Shown here: positions 24,075-35,411 of the stretch, in pieces
Layout of the letters: every line of letters begins with the position of its first letter
Numbering within the stretch: the stretch's first letter is position 1
NCBI GenBank assembly: GCA_050084515.1
Contig: CM114273.1
Coordinates: 25,854,001-25,918,000, forward strand
DNA: 64,000 nt
Direction: 5' to 3'
Source: Blasia pusilla
Lineage: Eukaryota > Marchantiophyta > Marchantiopsida > Blasiales
Program-made: the position numbers and the translations under genes
Notes under the pieces: generated by a model
The model's database searches: none
Seen by the model: only the letters and a program-made list of their open reading frames with translations
What the model was told of the DNA's origin: nothing

Positions 24075-27000
24075 TCCTCCCGATCCAAGGGCATCGTGGT
24101 CACACTTCAGATCCCCGCCCGCCCATGTTGCGGCCCCGTCGACGCCATCCGATAAGTGTGATTCTTTTCGTTCCTTCGTGCCAATTCGCACGCCCAATTA
24201 CTACCGTCAGAGATTCTCACCGCACTCGGGCAAAGCCCTTCTTTGGCTGTACACCCATCGCACCCCCTTCGGTCCCGCGAGCGGACCAGCTTGGAGCACA
24301 GGTGTAGAGAGAGCTTGGCTAGGGTTCGGCGGTCGGCAGATGTTCTCACCCGATTCGATCCGACCCGACCCATCGCGATGCAACGCCACACATCTACTCA
24401 GTACAACCTAAAGCTGCTCCTCGTTGTACATTCCTACGCTACGAGAGACTTCTCCTGCCGATGACTGTTAGGAGGGAGGGCTAGCTACATCGCCGCTCCT
24501 CGCGCGCGGCATTCGGTGGGCGCCGACGACGATCGTAGCGACATGGTCAGCCCGGGGCCACTACTACTCCCTTCCCTGGGCGGTATGCGGACAGTCGTAG
24601 TTCATCGTAGTGGTGTGTGGTAGCTAGAAACCGTCGAGGAAGAGATGATTACTATTTAGATGAGTGTTTGCCGTGTCCGTTATGGATGGAAGACGGAGGT
24701 GCTATTGTTCGCACTTCCGGGCGCAAAGTGTGTCCACTCCACTCCCCACTCTCCCTCCCCCTTACCATCATTCGTGCCAGTGGGAGGAACATCGGCCTGT
24801 GTCAGTATATAGGCTAGGCAGTAGCTGCAGGAATGGTGGCGTGTTAGGTAGTGAAAATAAATCCTCTACCCATTTGACAGAGCAGTAAGTCATAGAACGA
24901 TCGATGCAAGAACTTTGTCTACCGGGTATAGCATAGCACACACTGTCCTCTTATTATAATCTAGCATTTGACGAGGCTTTATCAAGCCATGTATCGAAAG
25001 AGTGACAGAGCTCGACACTTTTCAAATCTCGGACTCTCCCTTTCTTTCCGCGCACATGTGGCATGATTTTTTTGCTTTGCATGCGTGTGGTCTATCGGCG
25101 AGAGAGCGTGTGCACTCGTTAGGGAACTCGTCTTTTCGCTGACGATGCTGCTTCGATGCGAAAGCTGGTACTTCGTCGTCACCGCTATCACTCCATCGCT
25201 AGAACCGATCGCGGCAGTCGCGATACTTCCGCTCACAGGGAGGACGGAATCGGGAGCCCTAATCGCCCAGGAAATATCTACCACGGTCGCTGACATGTGG
25301 TGCAGCTTGCCGCTCAGAAACGTGGTGACATCACCGCCACGTTCTGACATCGCTGCCGAGCGGGCAGCGCACTGCGAGAAGGCCTCACTGTTCGCGCATC
25401 CAGTCACAGTTCTCGCCTGAGCGCGATCCAACCTGATTCGCGCTCGCCACCACGACCGTCAGGATGGAACCCTAAGCGGATGTCTCCAACCGGCGATCGT
25501 CCAACTGCGTCCACCAAGTGCATGATTTGGTTGGCGGGTAGGCCGAGTCTGCGACGGTAATCATAAACCGGCAGACGGCGGACGGTAATACGACTGGATT
25601 CAACCCCTTCGCGTCCAGATACGATCCTCCTGCACAGATAGAGCGCAAACACCTCCCGAAACCGAAACTCCTGCTGCCGAAGTGCGGAATGGGAAAGTCG
25701 GACTTTCCCGTTGGACTCCAACAGTGGAGGAGTCTCAGGCGAGTGAGGGGATGCGATACGTGCACAGGTGCCAGATACAGATTGCCATCGCTCATTACAA
25801 GATTGGAAAGACGAGGGATTTGCATGCAGGAAAGCGCCCCGAATCCAGGACGGCGGTACCTAGAGGAAACAGATCAGATCTGCTCTTCTGGAATCCCAAT
25901 AGCAAATCTACCATGGCACCACACTATTTCTGCCGGAGAAGCTGAAATCGTAGCATCTTTAAAGCAGTTCCACAGACGAGGAAGGATTTCGGGTTTCTGT
26001 TGCCATTTCTTCCCTCCTCTCTGCGCAACTTAACGGCGATGGGGTTCATTTGATGATCGCCTCTCTCTCTGTCTCTCTCACAGTCATAATACTTTGAAGC
26101 GGCGAGTCTAGACTCGCCGCTTTTAACCTGTTCGTAGCTTGCATGGTCAAAGCGGATGTGGACATACATACTGGTACTTGGGACCTACGGGCTTGCACAG
26201 TCTAGGCCACCGCTGGCAGTGTCAGAAGAAAGGAAGGAGGGTGAAACGCCCCTAATACGATCGTCTCCTCATGTTTGACACGCCCTAATATCGCCTGCTC
26301 CTTACGCCGTAACAGCGTAGCGAGAAGAACGGTCAGCTCAGGCGACGCGGGTCGGTAGCCATACGACGGGCGACCGGCTGAAGGCTCTATCTATCTACAT
26401 GGCATGATGGCAGCCGTAGGGCCCCATCCGGGACACCCTTGTTTGTGTAGTTCCAGTAGGACTCTCCATCCCGCCTCCCGCAGTTCGCATACCCCCTGCG
26501 CATCCGAAGGCAGCCACGGAGAATAACAGATCCTGTCGCGGCAGATTGAAGTAGATTCCAATCCGCAAATCTCGAATGGAAGGCCAGGATGGCGAATTTG
26601 GAAGGTGAGGAATGTTCGCTTCTTTTCAAACCATCGCAACAGTGAAAGTTTGGTGGCAGAGAGGCACAGATCTCTGCAGACGGCGATGGAGGAAGATCCC
26701 GCGCGTATAACGACAACATCCTTACCCGCGGGCGCCGACTGCGGTTCGAGACCATATCTACTGATCGACGGAACGGGGCCATGGAGATCGTCCTAGGTCT
26801 CGAGCAACGAGAGTGGGAGAGATGGTGCCTTCTCCCGTGACGCGTCTCTCGATTCCAGAATGTATGCGATTGCGGTTGACGACTCCCTCGCTTCGCTGCG
26901 ATCACCGCACATGTCAGCGGAATTGATGACCTCGTCTTTTGGATGATGTCTGCGCGTCCTTCTGCCAATATATGCGATTAGCGACTCTCCAGATAGACCG

Positions 27001-27083
27001 GAGCCCCCGCAACCTCGTCAACAGGTTCGGGGAGCGCTGAACGATCCTGAGCGTGCACAATTCCATCAAATTCTTGGGACGGC
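24075..27083. other. 3' flank of the GATA gene and intergenic sequence, no gene recognised
   Basis: The first several hundred bases probably include the GATA 3' UTR. Open frames of 149 codons (24982-25431, minus) and 193 codons (26387-26968, minus) show no recognisable motif or domain, and I do not call them genes. A near-perfect GGCGAGTCTAGACTCGCC palindrome sits at about 26101-26118. Confidence 0.45.
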
Positions 27084-27540
27084 AAGATTAGCAGCAGGAG
27101 AAGTATGTGACAAGCACCACAGCAGAGCGAAATAGACACGCAGCCTGATTGGCAGCAGGAGAAGTATGTGAAAAGTTCCACAGCAGAGCAGAAGAGTTAC
27201 GCTGCCAGATTAGCAGCAGGAGATGTCTGTGACAACAACCACAGCAGAGCAAATAGATACGGAGAGATTAGCAGCAGGAGATGTCTGTGACAATAACCAC
27301 AGCAGAGCAAAATAGATACGGAGAGATTGGCAGCAGGAGAAGGATGTGACAAGCATCACCGCAGAGCAAAATAGAAACGGAAAGATTGGCAGCAGGAGAA
27401 GTATGTGAAAAGCTCCCCAGCACAGCAAAACAGACACGGCAAAATTAGCAAGAGGAAAAGTATGTAGAAACCACCACAGTACAGCAAAACAGACACGGAA
27501 AAATTAGCAGGAGGAGAAGTAGGTAGAAAGCAGCAGTATG
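27084..27540. repeat. Minisatellite, about eight units of 56-60 bp
   Basis: Each unit starts GATTAGCAGCAGGAGA or a close variant and carries ACCACAGCAGAGCAAAATAG followed by ACGG. Units begin near 27086, 27147, 27206, 27267, 27325, 27384, 27443 and 27504, and the last is partial. On the minus strand the array reads as a Leu/Cys/Ser-rich repeat (LLLPIF, SCCQS), but frame and unit length drift, so translation is unlikely. The last three units are the most diverged. Confidence 0.85.
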
Positions 27541-28073
27541 TATGCACACGGCGAGCCGCTGCAGCATCTGTGGCTTGTGGACCATGGCGTCGCACTGTCG
27601 AGGAGAGTATCCATGGCGACGAAGAACGATGCCAACCGCAAGACGCTGTTCTGGAACTCAGAGAAACTTCGCTGACTCGGGAGAAACGGATCCGCCGTGA
27701 AGGAAACTGCACTGCAGCGTAGAGGCTGACCGAATTGAGCGTGAAATCCCCATGGAAGATTCCTTATCCTTTCCCATGGGAAGCGCATACAATTATTCTG
27801 ATTTCGAAATTTTGGAGCGATCGGTCTTGTGAATTCGTTTTGGTAGATAGCCAGTAACGTTGAAATTAATACCTGTTTTCTAGAAAGCATTTTAATGAAT
27901 CTTAAAAATACTTCATTGCAGTTCATGAAAAGGTCACTAAAAGGAAACGGAGAAGAGATAAAATGTTGCACAAGAAGATGGAAGAAATCTAGGACTAGAA
28001 AGAGTTGTGAGTTCTAGTTACGAAGAATGGGTAAACAAAAAGACTCCAACAAAGTATGTGGCTTCAATTCAAC

Positions 28074-28242
28074 ACTAGTGGGAGTGAGAGGACTCCTCAT
28101 GTTGCACAATGTGTTTTTCTTTTACCCATAGGGGATGGGAAATATTTGTATGTTGCCCATAGAATAAAACATTTTTTTCTGTCACATGGCAAACAAACAG
28201 TGTTTGCTAGTCAAGAAAACACTCTCCAACAATAATATAGAT
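28074..28242. repeat. Short dispersed repeat, copy 1
   Basis: Starts ACTAGTGGGAGTGAGAGG and ends CTCTCCAACAATAATATAG plus AT. Internal words such as CATGTTGCACA, CCATAGAATA and CATTTT recur in the same order in the neighbouring copy at 28279-28471. Size and defined ends suggest a small non-autonomous transposon of unknown class. Confidence 0.55.
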
Positions 28243-28278
28243 TTTAAGTCTCTTAGGAGCTAATCTTCTTAAGTGTGT

Positions 28279-28471
28279 ACTAGTGGGTAGCCCCGTGCCA
28301 TGCACGAGAATGAAGGGATTGATCATGTTGCACATGATTTTTTTTTCTTGGTGCCCGTAGAAGGAGAAACAAATTCTTGTTATCCATAGAATAGAAAACA
28401 TTTTCTTATTGCCGGGTCAACCAAAGTGGCGTTTGCAAATCAAGAAGGCACTCTCCAATAATAATATAGAT
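28279..28471. repeat. Short dispersed repeat, copy 2
   Basis: Starts ACTAGTGGGTAGCCCCGTG and ends CTCTCCAATAATAATATAG plus AT, collinear with copy 1. It contains GCCCCGTGCCATGCACG, a word type seen in small plant repeats. A possible further relative starts ACTAGTAAGGTGCCAGTGC at about 17536. Confidence 0.55.
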
Positions 28472-29659
28472 ATTCTCGTTAGAATTAATTTGTTGGATGG
28501 CTGAGTGGAATTAAAAGATCCGTGTGTGTGTCAAAACTAGTGTGTAGTCTTGCTACACACGGGACCTAACAGGGTTGAAAATTAAGAAATTCTTGTTTTT
28601 CGTGCTACAAAAAGTTGTTTTCTGCTTGTATTCCCAAAGGATTTTCACCCATGAGATGAGTGGTACTTGTAGGTTATTCCATGGGTATGTTTGATAACAT
28701 CATCGTGAAAAGGTAATAAAACCTACATGCTAGTTAGCTTTTGTGTTGGTTTGTTGCCATTTTCTTCTTGCACTTCTTTATGAGTCTCTTGCCTCCTTAT
28801 GTTTTTTTTTTAATCTTATTGTGAGATTTCTTTTTAACCAAGTGGATATTTTCATTATTTTGGAACCCTCATTGATTTCATTATTGGTAGAAAAAAATAC
28901 AAACACATGAAAGTTTCTACTCTGTATGGGAGTTTGGTAAAGAACTCAATATTATCTCTTGAGATCAATTTCCTTTGTTGAGAGCATTTTCTTTTACTTG
29001 AGAGTTCAAGTACACTAAGACCATATTTTAGACTCTTTAAAACCATCCGGATTTTTTTCATTTTTTCCATGTATGCCACTAAGAAAATGGATTTAAGAAA
29101 AAGCCTTTTAAACTTAGTCCTTCCATTCATCTTTTTTTGCCAAAAATTTCATTTAAAAAATAAACTCTTGAGTCCATTTTTTATCATAAAAAATTTATGA
29201 GAAATCTATCTATGCTATTATTTAAGCTAGCTTCTTACTCGTATAATCCATATGGGGGGAACCAAATATTTTTCCGAAATAAGGAAAATGAAGGGTTGGG
29301 ATTTTTTTAAATAAGTGCTTTTTTGAATTTTGGAAAGAGTGTTAAGGAGTGGTGGTTTATATGAATGGAAAATAATAAAGGTATACATAAATGAAGGGGG
29401 AAGAAATGGAGTCTTAAATCAAGGGGAGAAGTGCATAAGAGATGAGATGGAGAATTGAGGATTAATGCTAATCTATATTATCATGAGAAAGTGCATACAT
29501 AATAATAATAAAAAGTTAATAAATTTTTTATGCTTTATTATGATTCTAGATGATAAGAACAAATATGTGCACACAATTGGAGTGAATTTTTCCTTTATCC
29601 AAATCACTCCAATTGTGTGAAAATATTGGGATGAAGGTCCTTGAATGAGGAATGGAAGA

Positions 29660-29800
29660 TGTCGTGCGCATACACATCGTTACACAACATACATTGTTGT
29701 CACCGAACTCACACAAACACGCACGATCCCATGCTAACTCATGACATCCAAAAAACGAGACAAGAAGTACTAAAATATCTCCAATTGCCCCCCCTAGCTG
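29660..29800 (-). repeat. Block B and purine tract at the 3' end of element 2
   Basis: On the minus strand AGCTAGGGGGGGC (29788-29800) is followed by block B, ending GATGTGTATGCGCACGACA at 29660. The block matches 40686-40816 of the short derivative, and its last 19 bases equal those of element 3. The purine run is a plausible polypurine primer. No block A follows on the left, so a complete 3' LTR is absent. Confidence 0.65.
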
Positions 29801-29966
29801 GAGGTTATGTCCCTCTAACTCCAGATAGCCATCTATCCCTACCTACCACGACATACATCTCTAGGACGCTAAGAGCAAGAAGGCTGGGTGCTCATGTGAC
29901 CCCATCGTTAGTCGCCTTCTTGTCATCCATGTCACAGACACAAGTCGGAATGTAGAACTACCTACT

Positions 29967-31217
29967 CTATGTACATCTGGGATACATCCATCGTCCCTGA
30001 GGAACCCTAGTGAGAGGTGGCGTCAGACATGCCATATGCCAACCTCTCGAACATCCATCACAGACTAGCATCGTGGCCGCACCACGGGAAGAACTACACA
30101 ACATACAACGCAAGCTTGTAGGAACTACTGCTAAGCTCGGATCTACTATACCATCAATGTTAGGAAGGTGACATGGCGCACAATTACGCACATGGTCCTT
30201 CCATACCATACCATCGCGTCCCTCCAGCAAGAGAACACCGGATGGCAAAACGTCACGCACTCTCAAGATAGTGCGCCCTACAGTTACATCCAACGTCGTC
30301 GGTGCCGTCTGCTGCAAGTAAACATAATCTCCTTGATGAAACCTCCGGATAGTTGGTCGATAACCACCACCCCGAATAGTCGCATACCTCAACGTATCCC
30401 GATGGTGCGCAATCGCCAAGTTCTCGAACGTCATGGGCATCACTCTCCTAAACAACTCAGCCCTTTGAGAACATGCTCGCATCCATACATCTAGGTCATC
30501 AAGGTCCAACACCTCACCAGCATCTCGACGAATGACCGCAGGTAAATCTGGCTCTCGGCCATAAAGTAGCAAGTACGTTGAAAAAGACGCTAAGGATGTC
30601 TGCCTGCTGAATCTGTATCCCATCGCCAACCACGGAAACTGGAGGTCCAATCTCCTAGGTGATCTCTCTGCAAGCCATACTTACGTAAACCCCTCTTCAC
30701 CGTCTGCACAACTCTCTCCATTAATCCATCTGCCTCGGGATGATCTCGCGAAGTCGTGCGGTGGTCGATGAGCGCCTGATCACACAAGGCCTGGAACTCA
30801 TCGCGAAACTTGGTACGCTGGTCTATCAACACCTCAGCCGGTGCGCCATAATGACTCAGCACTTTTTCAAGGAAGGCATAAGCTACTCCCTCACTCGCTT
30901 TGTCACGCAATGCAACCAACTCGATCCACTTCGAGAAGTGCTCGACCATCACCAACACATAACGACTGTGACGCTCCGTCAAAGGCAAAGATCCTGCAAA
31001 ATCCAAAATCCATCTTTACCCTAAGCCCATGATCAATAATGGATGGAACTGTGGAGTCGGAGTATTGATTCGATGCTTGGACCCGATCACACACCATGCA
31101 TCTGGCAACAAACTGCTGAAGGTCAGTCTGCATGCCTCTCCACCAATACTGAATCTGGAGCAAGTTGTACGTCCGCTTCACCCCAAAGTGACCCAACTCC
31201 TCATGGGCATGCTGCAC
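29967..31217 (-). pseudogene. Integrase with C-terminal PHD finger, element 2 (frameshifted)
   Basis: Three overlapping frames, offset by two frameshifts, cover a retroviral-type integrase. 31217-30903 has the HHCC zinc domain (HEELGHFGVKRTYNLL ... CMVCDRV). 31006-30590 has the DDE core with MDFAG, an IDQRTKF segment for the second Asp, and PEADGLMERVVQTVKRG for the Glu. 30650-29967 has LLYGREPDLP, then GDYVYLQQ and the KDHVRNCAPCHLPN C-terminal block. The last 50 residues form a PHD finger: CMLC, 11 residues, CDGC, four residues, HMAC, then PPLTRVPQGRWMYPRC. This fits Cys4-His-Cys3 with one ligand, the next-to-last Cys, replaced by Tyr. The stop is TAG at 29967. Confidence 0.87.
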
Positions 31218-31564
31218 TAGTCGTGGTCTCTACGAAGGATGCGGCACTACGCGTACTCTACCATCCTCCCAAACCCTCAAAACATGTGCCCCCTCCCAAG
31301 GGAACCGTCTGGCCCGATGTAGGATCCCATCCCGCTCTCTAGCATCCACGGTGCTCGCAACGCTGCGAGTACGAAGGTACTCCAAGACTACTCCATCATC
31401 GTGAATATCTCGGTGACATGTCGTCTCCTCATTGGCCTCGGGATCCAAGGAGTCTCCACTAGACCTCGCCATCGAAGTCTCCACACTCTGGCTCTCCATA
31501 GCCAACATGCCTAAATAGGCTCACGCGTGCCTAGCACTGACTTCTCATCACTCTCTCCATGCCA

Positions 31565-33000
31565 TCAAGCTCCAGTCGCATCTTGCTGACTCGGGCATGG
31601 GTTACGACTCAACCCATCTGCATCTTGGTTGAGCGTCCCAGGTCTATGTATCACCTGAAACTCATACTCCTCCAACAACAGAGCCCATCTCGCAAGCTTC
31701 CCTGTAAGCTTTTCAGACTCCATCAACCACTTCAGTGGTTGATGACCAGTGATGATGGTAAAGGGGTTTCTAAATAAGTAACACCTGAAATGCGCGAAAG
31801 CCCACACTGCAGCCAAGCACTCACCCTCATATGAGATGTACTTCGCCTTTGCACCATTGTTCGAGCGGCTAGTGTAAGCCACCACAAAATCTCTACCCCC
31901 ATCATCACGTTGGGTGAGCATCGCTCCAAGCCCCAACATGCTCCAATATGTGTGCAACTGGAAAGGATGCCCGCTGATCGGTCTCCTCAAGATGGGCGAG
32001 GACGTCAACATGTCCTTGAGCAACTGAAATGCTCGCTCTTGCTCATCCCCCCAGTGCCACTCGTGATCCACCTTGGTCATCAAGGTTAGCGGCTTTGTAA
32101 TCGAAAAAAATCCCTTGACGTACCGCCGACAGAAGTTTTCCAATCCCATGAATGCGCGAACACGCTTCACATCTGTATGGCGTGGAATGCGTGAGATAGC
32201 CTCTACCTTTGTCTGCTGAACACCAAGGCCCCTTGGGTATATTGTATGACCCAAGTACTCAATCTGGTCGTAGAAGAACTTGCTCTTGCTTGGATGTAGC
32301 TTCAGCCCATGTAATTGCAATCGTTGAAACACCTCCTCTAGATGTCGCTCATGCTCCTCAACCGTGGCGCTTAAGACTACGATATCATCAATATAATACC
32401 AGCCAAGATCCTATCCATGACCCTCGAAACTCAGCCGGGGCGTTCTTTAACCCAAATGGTAAGAACCGCCAGTGGTACAAACAATCCTTGACGTGAGGAT
32501 CGATGCCCCAAAATGCCGTCTTTTTCCTGTCCTCCAATCTGATAGGAAGCTGATGGTATCCGGCTCGCAAATCCAATGAATTGAAGACTTTTGCATGACC
32601 AATTGAATCAAAGATCTCCTTAGGGGTGGGCATGGGATACCTATCAGACTTTTTCTGCCGATTCATAGGTCGGTAATCCCCACACATCCGCCTATCCGTC
32701 GAGTTTCCATGCACATCCTTCTTGGCGGGTTGACAATGGCAGATGACTACTCCCCATGCGACATCTCCACTAGTCCTGATCCAACCAAGTCCTGGCTCCT
32801 ACTCTGAATCAGAGCCCTCTCCACATCACTGTACCTGTAGGGTCGTCGGAAGATCCTTGTATCACTCGACAACTCAATGCGGATCCCCCTTCAGCGTACC
32901 CAAATCCTCCATGCTAAACGCAAAGCAACTCCTATAACTCTTGAGGAACTGATATATCTGGCGCCGCTCTACTCCTGCCAACTTAGGGCCCATTTCTGGC
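31565..33000 (-). pseudogene. Reverse transcriptase / RNase H, element 2
   Basis: 32714-32388 encodes MCGDYRPMNRQ, SLDLRAGYHQLP and FLPFGLKNAPAEF in the same frame as the methyltransferase. A frameshift near 32395 leads to the YYIDDIVVLSATVEEHERHL block with the catalytic YIDD, and then 32332-31565 carries the thumb, connection and RNase H. RNase H has HTYWSMLGLGAMLTQ, where the first catalytic Asp, kept in element 1, is now Tyr. The domain ends HRPGTLNQDADGLSRNP, the usual Ty3/gypsy RNase H end with the final Asp. Upstream, 32740-33000 has the ELSSDTRIFRRPYRYSD entry segment. Confidence 0.88.
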
Positions 33001-33320
33001 TCCCAAGTCTCCATCGTGACTATGGTAGGACTCTCCGGCGGGGGTATCGGTGGTTGCTATGGTGCAACCCCGTCTCAAACAACAACACTCGGCCGCTCTC
33101 CTGCAGCCAACTGCAAACTCTGATCTCCTCCACATGCAGTGCTCGGAACCACGTTCGATGATGTGGCTATCATCTCCTGGCGTACCTGCAAAACATCCCA
33201 AGAAGTCTAAGGGTGTCTCTCATGATCTCCCGTGGTGTGTAGATCTCCTCGGGTCTCGCCCCCAACCATTGCCTCCACCGTCTTGGTAGGCATGGGGCTC
33301 ACCAACGCAACCGTTGTGAT

Positions 33321-34298
33321 CTATCGCAATCTCATACGACGTTGCTCAGCGACTTCCAAGCTGAGGATCCATGTCAAGCAGTTCAGGTCCATTGCTTGAC
33401 CCAATACATGGCGTCGTGATGCCTCTGCCACTAACCGTACTGCCGTCACTCTTGTGGGAAATCCCATTGCTCGCTCTCTCTCGTCGGCGTTGGGCTCCAC
33501 CAACCGTTGAACCTGGTCATCCCAAACCAAGCCAGGACCGGCCTCCTTGTATGCATAGGAAGCGGGAAAACTCACAAATGTGGGCAAGGCTGCATGCGGC
33601 CTGCCTACCCTGCTGACCACAGTCAACGGTGGTCGATCATCGTGCCTCACTGCCTGTGATCGAAACCCTGGATCCAGAATGGAATCCACTAAGAAATGGG
33701 AGGGGCGCTCCACTGTTGCATACGCCCTCCGTAACACCCCATGCGGCACCAAGTTGGTCCACCATAGACGCGGGCCATGGGCTCTAGAACCTACACTCGC
33801 CGCATCCAAGAACATTGCTGGGCCGATCCAGGCACGCATCTGATGAGCACTCGTGACCACCCGTGACCTGGAGTCTCCTAAGATTGGCATATTCTCCAGA
33901 ATGTAGGCTGGAGAACAAGACTGGTGCTCCTGCAACTGCCGTAAGACCCTCAACATCTCCCAAAACAACATGGACCGAGTGTCAGCCAACCCGCTGGCTC
34001 GTCCAACACTCGATTGGCCCTGACATGGCCAACCAGAAATGACCAAATCAATGGTCCCTACCCGCTCTAAGACATGCATCCCCAACAACGAAATATCCCT
34101 CGGTAGGGAACTCTGGTACCCCTGTACCGTGGACGTAGACAATAAGTCGGGAAAATGTAGGTGTAACTGCGCCACATATTGTAGTGAGACGCGCCTTGCA
34201 ACATTATTAGTCTCCATATATAGGTATTGTTGTACTCGCACTCCTGCATGCAAAACAATAGCTAACCCGATGCTAATCCCTCCAAAGAGATCTAACAT
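33321..34298 (-). CDS. DNA (cytosine-5) methyltransferase domain inside element 2, DNMT3-like
   Basis: An open frame of 325 codons. Motif I is DLFGGISIG (residues 3-11, SAM binding). Motif IV is GWPCQGQS with the catalytic Cys at 92. Motif VI is ILENMPI with Glu135-Asn136; most family members have ENV. A DAASVGSRAHGPRLWWTN stretch (165-182) stands for motif VIII. RERAMGFP (275-281) and ASRRHVLGQAMDL (293-305) cover motifs IX-X. The motif VIII region and the GFP-x-x-VTAV ending look most like the DNMT3 catalytic domain, and no ADD or PWWP domain is attached. It is in frame with protease upstream and with reverse transcriptase downstream. A Trp codon changed to TGA lies right before the Met at 34298, so that Met is probably not the natural start: the domain would be released from a polyprotein. 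All catalytic motifs are intact. Confidence 0.9.
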   Translation of the reverse strand: MLDLFGGISIGLAIVLHAGVRVQQYLYMETNNVARRVSLQYVAQLHLHFPDLLSTSTVQGYQSSLPRDISLLGMHVLERVGTIDLVISGWPCQGQSSVGRASGLADTRSMLFWEMLRVLRQLQEHQSCSPAYILENMPILGDSRSRVVTSAHQMRAWIGPAMFLDAASVGSRAHGPRLWWTNLVPHGVLRRAYATVERPSHFLVDSILDPGFRSQAVRHDDRPPLTVVSRVGRPHAALPTFVSFPASYAYKEAGPGLVWDDQVQRLVEPNADERERAMGFPTRVTAVRLVAEASRRHVLGQAMDLNCLTWILSLEVAEQRRMRLR

Positions 34299-34427
34299 TC
34301 AAATATCCTCCTGCGGGATACACCACACAATGGGTGTGGTATCCAAGGGTGTCATCCTAGCACTCCCTGCTACCTCGGGTTCCTCAGACCCGTCACACTC
34401 CGGTGCAAACGCCTCGCTCCATGCAGT

Positions 34428-35402
34428 CTACACGTGCTCATCTGCCAATCGTCGAAGCTCCTCAGTCGAGCCCCACAACAGCGCCTCTCCTCCACGGAAT
34501 AATACAGCTACCATAACACTCCTCTCCATAGAAATGTCAGGAATGGGAGTATCCTCTGCATGGACATGTCTCTCAATCAAATCACTAGGCCAAGTGATGG
34601 CACTGCAAAATGCTGCTAAGGTTGCCATCTCTCCTGGCCGTTGCTCGATCACCGCACTTGTGAATCGAACGGGTAATGAGCTAAGGCGCCCATCACCTGA
34701 GTGCCATCTTGGTCTGTAGGATGTTGACTCCTTCCAGTAATCCAGGGCAGTCCCCATCGGATTCAACACTGCTCCACCAACCAAGACATCGTAGGACTCT
34801 GCATCAGTCACTATCGCCTTGACTCGCACCACGGACTCATCTATAGGATGTCGCGGGAGAATCCTCACCACGAACTCCTGTCAGGTGATATATTGTGTGG
34901 TACTTGCTTCACCCAAGGATGTCTATATCCGGAATGGAAAACGCTCCACATTGGCTCTTGTCAAGCCTAACCCTCTGAATGACGCTTTCCCCAATATCAG
35001 GGGTTGCGCTCCTGAATCCAACAAGAGGCGCTGCGGACTAATACCTCTACCTTTGGGACTCACCAAGTGGAAGACCTCTCCTCGGTTATCCAGCAACACA
35101 ATACCAGGAGAAGTCATGGCACGCTCTATCGCGGGTCTAGTGGGCATCTCCGCCATCCTAGCAGCTGCAGCCTGCCATGAATCTGACGTGGACGACCCGA
35201 GCATCCGCTCCAAGGGCAGGTCCATCACCTCCTCTGCAATCACCTCTGAACATGATGCAGGGACTCCCACTCCACGATCACATAGCGTAGCGGCCAGCCG
35301 AAAAGCCTCGGTGGGCGTACTCCCCAATGTCATAACATTGGAAGCAGAAAATAAAGGAGCGTGGTACACAACGGTGGCCGCCCCCAACAACGTGCTCGAC
35401 AC
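34428..35402 (-). pseudogene. Aspartic protease module, element 2
   Basis: Open pieces 34923-35402 and 34428-34871 are in one frame with the methyltransferase. The retropepsin core is LLLDSGAQPLILGKASFRGL with intact DSGA, and VLVGGAVLNPMG follows as the second strand typical of such proteases. The remainder (GEMATLAAFCSAITWPSDLI ... GGEALLWGSTEELRRLA) is conserved in elements 1 and 3 but of unknown role. A short gap with a stop lies near 34880. The protease would cut the polyprotein, including on both sides of the methyltransferase. Confidence 0.78.
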
Positions 35403-35411
35403 ATGCCCCTC

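Larger units (their letters stand above)
27541..29659. other. AT-rich intergenic sequence with dispersed repeats
   Basis: Apart from the pair of short repeats at 28074-28471 nothing specific is seen. The segment becomes very AT-rich toward element 2. ORFs here are short and without motifs. Confidence 0.45.

Noticed and set aside
26387-26968. 193-codon frame on the minus strand
   Set aside because: Arg/Ser-rich composition, no domain, no supporting context.
27084-27540. CRISPR-like array
   Set aside because: The units are contiguous with no unique spacers, and the context is eukaryotic.
29281-29310. Similarity to 39268-39290 as a target-site relic of element 2
   Set aside because: The shared words lie hundreds of bases from one element end, and the bases directly next to both ends do not match.
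33321-34298. Methyltransferase as an independent host gene
   Set aside because: It has no introns or regulatory region of its own, is in frame with protease and reverse transcriptase, and recurs at the same place in element 1.
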